This document shows positions 16,968-25,454 of a stretch of 64,000 bases of DNA, piece after piece. How positions within the stretch are numbered: position 1 is the first letter of the stretch; every line of letters begins with the position of its first letter. A program made the position numbers and the translations under genes. The notes under the pieces were generated by a model. That model worked only from the letters and a program-made list of their open reading frames with translations, made no database searches and was not told the DNA's origin. The stretch is from Candidatus Bathyarchaeia archaeon (GTDB lineage Archaea > Thermoproteota > Bathyarchaeia > Bathyarchaeales > Bathycorpusculaceae): contig JAVYUU010000002.1 in NCBI GenBank assembly GCA_038728085.1, positions 1 through 64,000 of the forward strand, read 5' to 3'.

Positions 16968-18170
16968 ATGTGGATGGTTATTATGCCGGGTGTAAGGGAC
17001 AAAGTTGCCATAATAGGTATGGGTTGTACAAGGTTTGCTGAACACTGGGACAAAAGCGTCAACGACCTGATTGTTGAAGCATGCTATGAAGCCTTCGAGG
17101 ACGCCAACATGGAACCCAGGGAAATCCAAGCGGCATGGTGGTCCACGGCTAGAAGCGGCGAGCTGGGCCGCAGTTTAGCTTACCCCCTAAAACTCAACTT
17201 TATTCCGGTCACGCGGGTTGAGAACAGATGCGCAAGTGGACACAACGCCTTTATTGATGCGTGTTACGCCGTTGCATGCGGTGCCTTCGATGTTGTTCTC
17301 GTTTGCGGTGCGGAAAAACTTAAGGATACGGGGTTGCCGATACCCGGGGACAGCAATCCCACAGACCTTTACACTAGCAGGGTTGATCCCCGCTTTATGC
17401 CTGTAACCTCCTTCGCCCAGCTTGCACTGAGATATTTTCACTATTATGGCATTCCAGTAGATGAGGGTAGGAGGATTTTGGCCAAGATTGCCGTTAAAAA
17501 CCACTATAATGGTTCATTGAATCCTAAAGCCCAGTTCCAGCGTAAAATAACCCTCGAGGAGGCGTTGAATGCGCCGATAGTCGCTTGGCCCTTAGGGCTT
17601 TATGACTGCTGTGGTGTAAGCGATGGGGCGGCTGCCGCCATAATTGTTCGCGCCGACTTGGCCAAAAAATATCGGGACGATTATGTCCTTGTGAAAGGCG
17701 TGGGGATGAGCACGGGCTTTTATCATGGGCAAGTGCAGGATGACTGGAGCTTGACGCATATAGAGGAGAACTTTAGAGCCGCGAGGATGGCTTACGCTGA
17801 AGCGGGCATCACTAATCCCCGTAAGGAGCTGGATTTGGCTATAGTGCACGACTGTTTCACGATACATGAGCTTGTAATTTATGAGGATTTTGGCTTCTCT
17901 CCTAGGGGAAAGGCGAAGGAAGACGTGGATGCGGGAGCCTTCGAGTTGAAGGGTGAGCTGCCCGTGAACACGGACGGCGGCTTAAAGTCCTTTGGACACC
18001 CAGTTGGCGCCAGCGGACTCAGAATGATGTATGAAGTTTACAAGCAACTTCAGGGAAAGGCTGGTCCACGGCAAGTGAACATAAGAAACCAGTTGGGATT
18101 GACGCATACATGTGGCGGCACCCCAATTGATTCTCAGACGGCCGCCGTGGTTATACTTGGGCTGAGGTGA
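16968..18170 (+). CDS. SCP2-type thiolase
   Basis: 400 aa. The nucleophilic Cys is in VENRCASGHNAF (about residue 88), the HDCF motif (about 297) replaces NEAF as in SCP-x-type thiolases, the catalytic His is in SFGHPVGASG and the second Cys in HTCGG. All active-site residues are therefore present. Start choice between ATG 16968 and ATG 16983 is open. The next gene, 7 bases on, encodes an HMG-CoA-synthase-like/DUF35 fusion. In archaea thiolase, HMG-CoA synthase and DUF35 protein are known to form one complex that channels acetoacetyl-CoA, and a related pairing occurs in BbsAB. The pathway here is likely thiolytic cleavage or condensation of a specific acyl-CoA. Confidence 0.9.
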   Translation: MWMVIMPGVRDKVAIIGMGCTRFAEHWDKSVNDLIVEACYEAFEDANMEPREIQAAWWSTARSGELGRSLAYPLKLNFIPVTRVENRCASGHNAFIDACYAVACGAFDVVLVCGAEKLKDTGLPIPGDSNPTDLYTSRVDPRFMPVTSFAQLALRYFHYYGIPVDEGRRILAKIAVKNHYNGSLNPKAQFQRKITLEEALNAPIVAWPLGLYDCCGVSDGAAAAIIVRADLAKKYRDDYVLVKGVGMSTGFYHGQVQDDWSLTHIEENFRAARMAYAEAGITNPRKELDLAIVHDCFTIHELVIYEDFGFSPRGKAKEDVDAGAFELKGELPVNTDGGLKSFGHPVGASGLRMMYEVYKQLQGKAGPRQVNIRNQLGLTHTCGGTPIDSQTAAVVILGLR

Positions 18171-18177
18171 GATAGGA

Positions 18178-19584
18178 ATGGTTGGAGTTTCCTCATATGG
18201 CGTTCACATCCCTGTATGGCGGATAAAGCGAGAACTCCTTGGTAAAGGGTTGCCGGGTGAAAGGGCTGTTGCCGGCAAGGATGAGGACAGTCTAACAATG
18301 GCGGTGGCTGCAGCCCTAGACTGTCTTGAGGGTGTTAATGGCGGCTCCATCGACGGCATATTCTTTGCCTCGACAACACCTCCATTCTATGAGAAAAGCG
18401 TGTCTGCCACCATAGCCGCTGTTCTTGACGCTCGCCGCGAGGTGTTCACAGCCGACTTCTCGGGATCGCTTAGAGCTGGCACAACAGCGCTTAAGGTTGC
18501 CCTTGAAATGGTTAGGGCGGGTTCAGCGGATAGAATTCTTGTGGCTGCAGCTGACTGCCGGCTGGGGGCTCCCGGCACACCTCTTGAACAGACATTTGGA
18601 GACGGTGCAGCTGCTCTTCTGGTGGAAAGGGACGCGAAAATTGCGGATGTAGAGTTTGCCGCGCATGTTTACGACGAGATTTATGATATATGGCGTAGAG
18701 ACGTTGACCTCTTTGTCAATTCATGGGAAGACCGATACGTTTACACATGCGGCTACATGAGAGTTGTCAAGGAAACAATTTCAAGGCTTATGGATAAAAG
18801 TGGTCTAAACCTAAAGGATGTGGCTAAGGTTGTGCTTCCAGTCCCTGAATCCAGAAGGGGAATAGAGCTTGCCAAGAGTTTAGGCTTAGATCCCAAAACG
18901 CAGCTCCAAGACCCCCTCATGGAAGTTATGGGCAACACTGGGACAGCTCAGCCGCTCATGTTGTTTGCAGCAGCCCTTGAAGAGGCGAATCCTAACGACT
19001 GGATATTAATGGCAAGCTATGGAAGCGGAGGTGACGCTTTCCTCTTCAAAGTCAAGGAGAACTTGAAAATGCCATCTCTTGGGAAAAAGAAAATCGCCCA
19101 AAAAATAGCGAACAAAAAGACGCTTCCCGATTACATCACCTACCTCAAGTGGCGCAAACTCGTCAAAACACCTGAACCAAGAGTGGACATGACTGTTTCT
19201 TATCCAAGCGCCGTTGCCATTTGGAGGGAAACCCACCGCATCTACCCACTCCACGGGGTAAAATGCAAGGTATGCGGCACCGTTCAGTATCCACCCCAAA
19301 GAGTATGCGTAAAATGCCAATCCAAAGACAATTTCGAGGAAGTCCGGCTATGCGACAAAAAGGGAAGGCTGTTCTCCTACTCTTTCGACCCAATAAGAGA
19401 GAACACGCCAGTCGGCCTAATAAACCTCGAGGGGGGAGGCAGAGTTTTCCTTGACTTGACAGACGTTGATGCCGAGGAGCTGAAAATCGACATGCCAGTG
19501 AAGCTGACCTTCAGAAGGGTAGACCTTAGACGCGAGGATGGCATGTACGTCTACTTCTGGAAAGCCACGCCGATAAGAGAATGA
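18178..19584 (+). CDS. HMG-CoA-synthase-like protein lacking the catalytic Cys, fused to a DUF35 domain
   Basis: 468 aa. The thiolase-fold part (1-300) follows archaeal HMG-CoA synthase (MVGVSSYGVHIPVWRIK, FGDGAAALLVE, GNTGTAQPLML). The active-site segment, where the family has a Cys before a conserved K/R-A-G-T, reads ADFSGSLRAGTTAL: Leu occupies the Cys position. After a linker, residues 360-468 form a DUF35 unit, a rubredoxin-like zinc knuckle (CKVCG...CVKCQ) and an OB fold (RLFSYSFDPI onwards). The DUF35 part probably bridges and organises the thiolase complex. Mevalonate synthesis is unlikely without the nucleophile. Confidence 0.85.
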   Translation: MVGVSSYGVHIPVWRIKRELLGKGLPGERAVAGKDEDSLTMAVAAALDCLEGVNGGSIDGIFFASTTPPFYEKSVSATIAAVLDARREVFTADFSGSLRAGTTALKVALEMVRAGSADRILVAAADCRLGAPGTPLEQTFGDGAAALLVERDAKIADVEFAAHVYDEIYDIWRRDVDLFVNSWEDRYVYTCGYMRVVKETISRLMDKSGLNLKDVAKVVLPVPESRRGIELAKSLGLDPKTQLQDPLMEVMGNTGTAQPLMLFAAALEEANPNDWILMASYGSGGDAFLFKVKENLKMPSLGKKKIAQKIANKKTLPDYITYLKWRKLVKTPEPRVDMTVSYPSAVAIWRETHRIYPLHGVKCKVCGTVQYPPQRVCVKCQSKDNFEEVRLCDKKGRLFSYSFDPIRENTPVGLINLEGGGRVFLDLTDVDAEELKIDMPVKLTFRRVDLRREDGMYVYFWKATPIRE

Positions 19585-19657
19585 AGCCTTTTCCACGGAA
19601 AAATTGAAAAGCTCCTCGCAAGCCAAAACTAAAGCGTGGTGCGTCGCTGTGAAAGCC

Positions 19658-20674
19658 ATGCGCGTGCACGAATATGGACAACCATTAAGGCTTGATGAGG
19701 TGGAACCGCAAAAACCCGGACCAAAGGATGCCATGGTGAAAATTGAGGCGTGCGGAGTATGCCACACAGACATCCACCTAGCTGAAGGCGCTTTGAAAAC
19801 AGAGGTTTTCGGCGGCAAGAGACCATGGATTCTCGGGCATGAAATCGCCGGGAAAATTGTTGAAGTAGGCTCAGAAGTTGCCGACGTCAAGGTTGGTGAT
19901 ACGGTTTTAGTTGACTCATGGACAGCATACACATGTGGCCTGTGCGTGCCCTGCAGAACAGGATTTGAAAACTGCTGCATCAACAACAGACCCATAGGAT
20001 TCGGCAGGGACGGCGGATACGCCGAATACATAACAGTTCCAGCCAGAGCGCTCATAAAAATTGAAAACCTAAAACCGCAGGACGCTGCACCCCTAGCCTG
20101 CGGAGGCGTCACGGTTTTCAGAGCCCTAAGAAAGGCTGCAGTGACCCCAAGCGACACCGTTGTGGTTTATGGAGCCGGCGGCTTGGGAATGTTCGCCGTC
20201 CAATTAGCCAAATTTATGGGTTCAACAGTTATAGCCGTAAGCCGATCCGCCGAGAAACTTGAAATGGCCAAAAAGTTCGGGGCAGACTACATTGTTGATG
20301 CATCCAAAGACCCAGTAAATGAGGTTTTAAAGTTGACCAATGGGCGTGGCGCAAACGTTGTTTTGGACATGGTTGGCCTCGAGCAAACATTAGAAAATGG
20401 ATTGAAAATGCTGGGCGTGCTAGGCCGCTTCTTTGTCATCGGAGTAGGTCCAGGTCCGCTTAAGTGTTTACCTGACACGGCTGTTAACTTTGAGTTAACA
20501 ATTTCAGGCGTAAAGGTTGGCACGCATAAGGATTTAGTCGACCTAGTCGAGTTGGCCAAAAAGGGTTTCGTGAAGCCCATAACAACAAAAACCTTCAAAC
20601 TGAGGGACGTCAACGAAGCCCTTGAGCGAGTTAAGAAAGGCGAAATTCTAGGAAGATGCGTGATCAAGCCTTAA
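19658..20674 (+). CDS. Zinc-dependent alcohol dehydrogenase (MDR family)
   Basis: About 338 aa from ATG 19658. The frame is open to a TTG at 19604, but family homology begins at MRVHEYGQPL, and GTG 19649 is another option. Catalytic zinc ligands: Cys in EACGVCHTD and His-Glu in GHEIAGK. Structural zinc: the Cys run TCGLCVPCRTGFENCC. NAD(P) site VYGAGGLGMFAVQLA. It lies some 70 bases after the DUF35 fusion gene and is probably cotranscribed. It may act on an alcohol, aldehyde or 6-hydroxy-CoA-type intermediate of the same pathway; the substrate is unknown. Confidence 0.9.
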   Translation: MRVHEYGQPLRLDEVEPQKPGPKDAMVKIEACGVCHTDIHLAEGALKTEVFGGKRPWILGHEIAGKIVEVGSEVADVKVGDTVLVDSWTAYTCGLCVPCRTGFENCCINNRPIGFGRDGGYAEYITVPARALIKIENLKPQDAAPLACGGVTVFRALRKAAVTPSDTVVVYGAGGLGMFAVQLAKFMGSTVIAVSRSAEKLEMAKKFGADYIVDASKDPVNEVLKLTNGRGANVVLDMVGLEQTLENGLKMLGVLGRFFVIGVGPGPLKCLPDTAVNFELTISGVKVGTHKDLVDLVELAKKGFVKPITTKTFKLRDVNEALERVKKGEILGRCVIKP

Positions 20675-20820
20675 ATGCATAATTCTCCCCCTTTTATCTC
20701 AAAATTTTGACTGGAAGATAAACACGCGGGGTTGGCCAAAAGCATTAAGCCGCCATGTACCTAACATGCGTTTTCATTATCGCGGCCATCATGAGGTATA
20801 GCCAGCGTTAGGACGCAAGT

Positions 20821-20877
20821 TTTATATACAGTTTACAAAATACGTTGTCTGAGCCGGGATGGAGGCTTTCACTCCAT
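20821..20877 (+). promoter_or_regulatory. Promoter and start-codon hairpin of the ABC transporter operon
   Basis: TTTATATA at 20821-20828 is a strong TATA box about 50 bases before the start at 20876, placing the transcript start near 20850. In the leader, ATGGAG (20859-20864) is the exact reverse complement of CTCCAT (20872-20877) with a 7-base loop. The stem pairs the GGAGG ribosome binding site with the start codon, so translation could be controlled by opening this hairpin. The rest of the 200-base spacer 20675-20820 shows no gene. Confidence 0.45.
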
Positions 20878-22153
20878 GAAAAAGCCTTTGCTTTTAAGTA
20901 AAGCCGCAATAACCAAGATGCAGGCTATCATTATCGCCGTGATAATCATCATCGCGGCCATCGCGGGAGTTGCCTACTACTTCTACAGTAAGCCTCCGGT
21001 GGAGAAGACGGAGATAGTTATCGGTGTTGTGCACTCTAAAACTGGGGTTATGCAGCCCCAGATGATTTATCACGTCTACCAGATGTGGCTTGTCAACAAG
21101 ACAAATGCTAAGGGCGGCCTTTACGTGCCGGAGTACGGCAAACGTCTACCCATCAGAGTCATAGAATACGATGACGAGAGCAACCTTGAAAGGATGCTTA
21201 CCCTAACCAAGAAGCTAATAATTGAGGATAAAGTTGACCTAATCTTTGCGCCCATAAGCACCGCCTTCTGCTTCGCGGCGTTCTCGCTCTACGAGCAGTA
21301 CCATTATCCAGTAATCGCCCTAACATTCGGCTCAGACATCGCCGCGGAGAAGATGAGGACAGGCGAATACAAGTACTGCTTCTCCGTACTCGGCATGCCC
21401 TCCGAAACGGGCAAAGAAGTAGCCGACCTCCTAGTACATGTAAACAGCACTAAAACCCGCATCTCCAAGATTGGCATACTATTCCACGCAGACCAGCATG
21501 GCGTGGAATATGCCGGAGCCATATACTCTAACCTCGCTATGAAAGGGTTCAGCATTCCAGTCTACCAGTCCTATCAACCCTACACTACAGACTTTACGCC
21601 AATGATAAACAGTCTTAAAGATGCAAATGTGGACGTGGCAATTCTATGCGGCTATCAGGAGGGCTCAACCTTCATAAAGCAATGCAAGACCCTGAACTTC
21701 AATCCAAAGCTTATATTCACCGGCCCAACAATAGAAGTTCCATTCCTAGTCTACGGACCTTTCGGATTCACAAAGCAAGATCTTATAGGCGTATGCTACT
21801 ATGATGGTTGGCCAGCCACAGCTTACAACACTCCAACACTACAGCAATGGCGTCAAGAACACGTGCAACACTTTGGCTATGAGCCGTTCCCCGCCTCAGC
21901 CGTGTTCTATGCGGCTATTGAATGCCTATTCCAAGCTGTTGAAAGGGTTGGCCTTGACAGGGAGAAAATCAGAAATGCCCTTGCAACCCAAGAGTTCGAC
22001 ACCATCGTAGGCAAGACCAGGCTTAGGCCGGGCTATAGCATGCAATGCGAATTAGCGGGCACGATAACCCAGTGGCAAGGCGGAGATATCATGGAGGTTG
22101 TTTGGCCACTAAGCGCCAAATCAGCAGACATAGTGCTGCGGCCTGGATACTGA
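20876..22153 (+). CDS. ABC importer substrate-binding protein (Liv/branched-chain amino acid type)
   Basis: 425 aa. An N-terminal membrane anchor (about 14-38) is followed by a type I periplasmic-binding fold: IVIGVVHSKTGVMQPQM, then LTKKLIIEDKVDLIFAPIST, ADQHGVEYA and AILCGYQEGSTFIKQ. In archaea such proteins stay anchored outside the membrane and hand the ligand to LivHM. Ligands of the family include branched-chain amino acids, amides, urea and aromatic acids, and the pocket cannot be read here. The location between CoA-thioester and methyltransferase genes suggests that it imports the substrate of that region. Confidence 0.9.
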   Translation: MKKPLLLSKAAITKMQAIIIAVIIIIAAIAGVAYYFYSKPPVEKTEIVIGVVHSKTGVMQPQMIYHVYQMWLVNKTNAKGGLYVPEYGKRLPIRVIEYDDESNLERMLTLTKKLIIEDKVDLIFAPISTAFCFAAFSLYEQYHYPVIALTFGSDIAAEKMRTGEYKYCFSVLGMPSETGKEVADLLVHVNSTKTRISKIGILFHADQHGVEYAGAIYSNLAMKGFSIPVYQSYQPYTTDFTPMINSLKDANVDVAILCGYQEGSTFIKQCKTLNFNPKLIFTGPTIEVPFLVYGPFGFTKQDLIGVCYYDGWPATAYNTPTLQQWRQEHVQHFGYEPFPASAVFYAAIECLFQAVERVGLDREKIRNALATQEFDTIVGKTRLRPGYSMQCELAGTITQWQGGDIMEVVWPLSAKSADIVLRPGY

Positions 22154-22187
22154 TCTCCCCCTCTTTATTTTTGGATGGTGACCCCTC

Positions 22188-23048
22188 ATGTTGGACATAT
22201 TGATTGGAGGTGCAATTTTAGGAGCAATATTCACCCTAGTCTCTATCGGATTGAACCTCCAGTATGGTGTGACCCGAATATTAAATATAGCCCACGGAGA
22301 CTTCATGGTGCTTGGCGCCTACTTAACCTACGTTTTCGTTCAAAGCTTAAGTCTGTCCCCCCTAGCCGCCATGGTGATAGGCGCGCCCCTAGTATTCCTT
22401 TTGGGCGTTATAATTCAGTTGGCCATCTTCCGTTGGCTGGTGCGGCTCTCCAAATCCGCGGAGGAGCTTGAATTCAGGTCGCTCTTAGCATGCTTTGGGC
22501 TTTCATTCATAATCCAAAATGTGCTGTACCAGATATTTGGCCCTTATCCTATAGGCAACCCATGTCTTGACCAAGCCATAAACGTTATGGGGCAACCCTG
22601 CCGACTAAACATGATCGTGGCTGCTGGTATATCAATAGCAATAAGCCTAGCCCTATACTTTCTACTGCGCTATACCCGAATTGGGCTGATTATGAGAGCT
22701 ACAGTTGAAGAGCCCACAGGCGCCCAGATAGTTGGGATAAATATATACAAGGTTCACGCGTTATCCTTTGGTTTGGGAGCCTTTTTAAGCGCCCTGGCTG
22801 GTTCACTGTGGTCCACGATTTATTTGGACATTTACCCATATTCAGGGGCCACCTTCACCTTCATCGCCCTAACTATCATAGTTTTGGGTGGGATGGGAAG
22901 CTTTATGGGCAGCCTCGCTGGAGGCTTCATTCTGGGATACCTCTACTATATAACCTACAAGTTTGAACCTCTCCTGCACATGGCGGTGGTTTACATTTTC
23001 CTCCTCATAATGCTGATAGTTAGACCAAAAGGATTGTTCGGGAGATGA
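22188..23048 (+). CDS. ABC transporter permease, LivH type
   Basis: 286 aa integral membrane protein with about eight hydrophobic segments. The family motif GLNLQYGVTRILNIAHGDFMVLGAY (seen here in part as GVTRILNIAHGDF, about 28-40) and the late loop TIIVLGGMGSFMGSLAGG identify LivH. The start ATG 22188 follows a T-rich stretch after the binding-protein gene, so the upstream gene may be expressed at a higher level. Four bases separate it from livM. Confidence 0.92.
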   Translation: MLDILIGGAILGAIFTLVSIGLNLQYGVTRILNIAHGDFMVLGAYLTYVFVQSLSLSPLAAMVIGAPLVFLLGVIIQLAIFRWLVRLSKSAEELEFRSLLACFGLSFIIQNVLYQIFGPYPIGNPCLDQAINVMGQPCRLNMIVAAGISIAISLALYFLLRYTRIGLIMRATVEEPTGAQIVGINIYKVHALSFGLGAFLSALAGSLWSTIYLDIYPYSGATFTFIALTIIVLGGMGSFMGSLAGGFILGYLYYITYKFEPLLHMAVVYIFLLIMLIVRPKGLFGR

Positions 23049-23052
23049 TTCT

Positions 23053-24012
23053 ATGAACGAGAAACAGGAATTATGGAAAAGCCTGCTGGGTTTCTTGGCG
23101 CTGATAGCCGTCTTGACAGGCGCACCTTACCTTCTAAACAACATATATTACCTGAACGTCTTAAGAGATGTGATCTTCTGGGTGGCCCTCTCCGTAAGCT
23201 GGTACCTGTTCTCCGGCCTTACAAAATATGTGGCCTTGGGCTCCGCTGCCTTCTTCGGTTTAGGACTATACTTCACCGCTAAAGTCTTAAATTATTGGCC
23301 CGTCCTGCCCTTCCCGGTTGTGGTGATTTTGGCTGGGCTTCTGAACTTCACAATAGCCCTAGCTGTCGGCCTGATTTCTTTGAGGCTTAAGGGCATATAC
23401 TTCGCCATAGTCACTTTCGGAATAGCTGAAATAGTGAAAGTGATCTTTGACTGGTGGGAGATAAGGATTACAGGAACCCTTGGAACATATCTACCCATCT
23501 TCAGCGACATAACAACCTACTACTCAATATTAACGACGTCCCTAACATCGCTAGTGCTGGTCACACTCTTGCGTAGGTCAAAGTTTGGTCTAGCCTTAAG
23601 GATGATAGGTGAAAGCGAGGAGACCGCCGCGCACACCGGTGTGAACACAAGCCTGTACAAAACCATAGGCTTTGCAATCAGCGCCGCCTGCATAGGCCTT
23701 GTAGGAGCAAGCTGCATCACCATATCCCCCTACACAAACACGCGCATAGCCTTCGGATCCCGCTACTCATTCTATCCCGCCGTAATGACCCTACTTGGAG
23801 GAGCAGGGACGCCCTACGGGCCGGTGATAGGCGCGTCGGCGCTATCCCTAATCAACGAATACCTCAGTGTGGCGTTCCCCCAGGTCTTCCAGATAATCCT
23901 AGGCGCACTGCTGATAATAATAGTCCTCGTAATGCCTAACGGCATCATGGGCATTGTTGAGAAATTCAAAACATTAGGTTCCCGGGAAGGGGAAAAGAAG
24001 AAGGAGGATTAG
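23053..24012 (+). CDS. ABC transporter permease, LivM type
   Basis: 319 aa with about nine membrane segments. Diagnostic parts are KYVALGSAAFFGLGLY (about 57-72), LRLKGIYFAIVTFGIAEI and MTLLGGAGTPYGPVIGA. It partners LivH to form the pore. Its stop overlaps by 4 bases the stop region of the ATPase gene on the opposite strand, so the permeases and ATPases converge tail to tail instead of forming one operon. Confidence 0.92.
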   Translation: MNEKQELWKSLLGFLALIAVLTGAPYLLNNIYYLNVLRDVIFWVALSVSWYLFSGLTKYVALGSAAFFGLGLYFTAKVLNYWPVLPFPVVVILAGLLNFTIALAVGLISLRLKGIYFAIVTFGIAEIVKVIFDWWEIRITGTLGTYLPIFSDITTYYSILTTSLTSLVLVTLLRRSKFGLALRMIGESEETAAHTGVNTSLYKTIGFAISAACIGLVGASCITISPYTNTRIAFGSRYSFYPAVMTLLGGAGTPYGPVIGASALSLINEYLSVAFPQVFQIILGALLIIIVLVMPNGIMGIVEKFKTLGSREGEKKKED

Positions 24013-24713
24013 AGGCCCAGAAACGCCTTTCTAACATACTCGTTGTTTAGCAGGTCTGACCCCTTGCCCTCCAAGGTCACTTTTCCAGTTTCAATAACAT
24101 AGGCGCGATCAGCATATTTCAATGCCTGATAAACATTCTGCTCGGCGAGGAGAATGCTGACCCCCCGCTCTTTAAGCCTCTTTAACGCTTCAAAAACCTC
24201 TAGGACTATTTTGGGAGCCAAACCCTGCGATGGTTCATCCAAAATTAGCAGCTCCGGATCTGACATTAAACCCCGGGCTATGGCGAGCATCCTTTGCTCT
24301 CCTCCGCTCAGGGTGGAAGCTGCCTGTTTCTCCCTATCCCTTAGTACTGGGAAAAGCTGGTAAACCTCCTTGAGTTTCTCTTCTCTTGAACGTCCCCTCC
24401 TCGAGCCGTGAGCGCCTAAGATAAGGTTTTCACGGACACTCATGCCTGCGAAAAGTTTTCTGTCCTCCGGTATGAAGGCTATTCCAAGATTCACGATTTT
24501 ATATGGCGGCAGATCGTTGATCACCCTGCCGTTAAAGCGGATAACCCCTGAAGCTGGCTTCAGAAGCCCGGCAATAGTGCTTAAAAGGCTGGTTTTTCCA
24601 GCTCCATTGGCGCCTACGAGGGTCACAAATTCTCCCTTTTCAACGTGAAGGGAGGCATTCCACAAGACTTGGATTTTGCCGCGTAGAACGTTTAGTTTTT
24701 CAACTTCGAGCAT
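24009..24713 (-). CDS. ABC transporter ATPase, LivF type
   Basis: 234 aa. Walker A GANGAGKTS (about 33-41), signature LSGGEQRMLAIARGL, Walker B ELLILDEPSQGLAP and the switch His position replaced by AEQN, which is usual for LivF. It overlaps the livG-like gene by 14 bases. This second operon must be balanced with the plus-strand permease genes to build one transporter. Confidence 0.92.
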   Translation of the reverse strand: MLEVEKLNVLRGKIQVLWNASLHVEKGEFVTLVGANGAGKTSLLSTIAGLLKPASGVIRFNGRVINDLPPYKIVNLGIAFIPEDRKLFAGMSVRENLILGAHGSRRGRSREEKLKEVYQLFPVLRDREKQAASTLSGGEQRMLAIARGLMSDPELLILDEPSQGLAPKIVLEVFEALKRLKERGVSILLAEQNVYQALKYADRAYVIETGKVTLEGKGSDLLNNEYVRKAFLGL

Positions 24714-25434
24714 AGGCCTCGCCTAGAAAGGCTTCGATAACCGCGGGGTTTCGAGTTATCTCCTTCGGCTTGCCCTCGGCTATTTTTACTCCCTGATGTA
24801 GGGCCATTATGCGGTCTGTTATCTCCATTATGGCGCGCATGTTATGCTCTATCATGAAGATTGTTATTCCCTCCTCGTCCCGCAGTTTCCGAATCACCTT
24901 AAGCAGTTGACCTGTCTCTGTTGGATTTAAACCCGCCATCACTTCATCCAAAAGCAGTAGTTGAGGCTTTATTGAGAGGGCTCTGACTATTTCAAGCATT
25001 CTAAGCTCGAACACTGTTAAGTTTGAGGCGGGCATTCTGCTTTTTTGGGCTAACCCAAACTTTTCAAGCAGCGCGTTCAATTCTCGTTTAGTATCGGCAA
25101 GCTTGCCCTTAGCGCATCCGAAAAGCGCTGCAGCCCAAACATTCTCATAAACGGTCATGTTGAGGAATGGTTTTGGTATCTGGAATGTTCGCCCTATGCC
25201 CAGCCTGCAAATTTCGTGGGGCTTGAGGCCTGTAATGTTCTTGTCCTTAAATTTTATGGTTCCAGAAGTGGGACGGAAGGTTCCCGAGATCACATTGAAG
25301 AGGGTGCTTTTCCCAGCTCCATTGGGCCCTATGAGGCCAACTATTTCCTCCTCATCTATGCTGAAGTCCACGTTGTTAAGGGCTGTTAACCCGCCGAATT
25401 TCTTGGTAACCTTTATTCCCTCAATAAATCCCAA
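24700..25434 (-). CDS. ABC transporter ATPase, LivG type
   Basis: 244 aa. Walker A GPNGAGKST (about 36-44), Walker B QLLLLDEVMAGLNPTE and switch His in FMIEHNM. The signature motif is unusual: where LivG normally has LSYGQQR, this protein reads LTVFELRMLEIVRAL. The rest of the helix is intact, so a functional partner of LivF is still likely. It lies 20 bases after the end of the URO-D methyltransferase gene on the same strand, so the ATPases and the methyltransferase genes may share a transcript. Confidence 0.9.
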   Translation of the reverse strand: MGFIEGIKVTKKFGGLTALNNVDFSIDEEEIVGLIGPNGAGKSTLFNVISGTFRPTSGTIKFKDKNITGLKPHEICRLGIGRTFQIPKPFLNMTVYENVWAAALFGCAKGKLADTKRELNALLEKFGLAQKSRMPASNLTVFELRMLEIVRALSIKPQLLLLDEVMAGLNPTETGQLLKVIRKLRDEEGITIFMIEHNMRAIMEITDRIMALHQGVKIAEGKPKEITRNPAVIEAFLGEAYARS

Positions 25435-25454
25435 GCTGATCCCTTAACCGCTCA

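Noticed and set aside
18178-19584. Genuine HMG-CoA synthase for mevalonate
   Set aside because: The catalytic Cys position is Leu.
20774-20962. 17-bp near-repeat (20774-20790 and 20946-20962) around the start of the substrate-binding protein gene
   Set aside because: One mismatch and short; the second copy is coding for an Ile/Ala-rich membrane segment, so chance or a minor duplication is likely.
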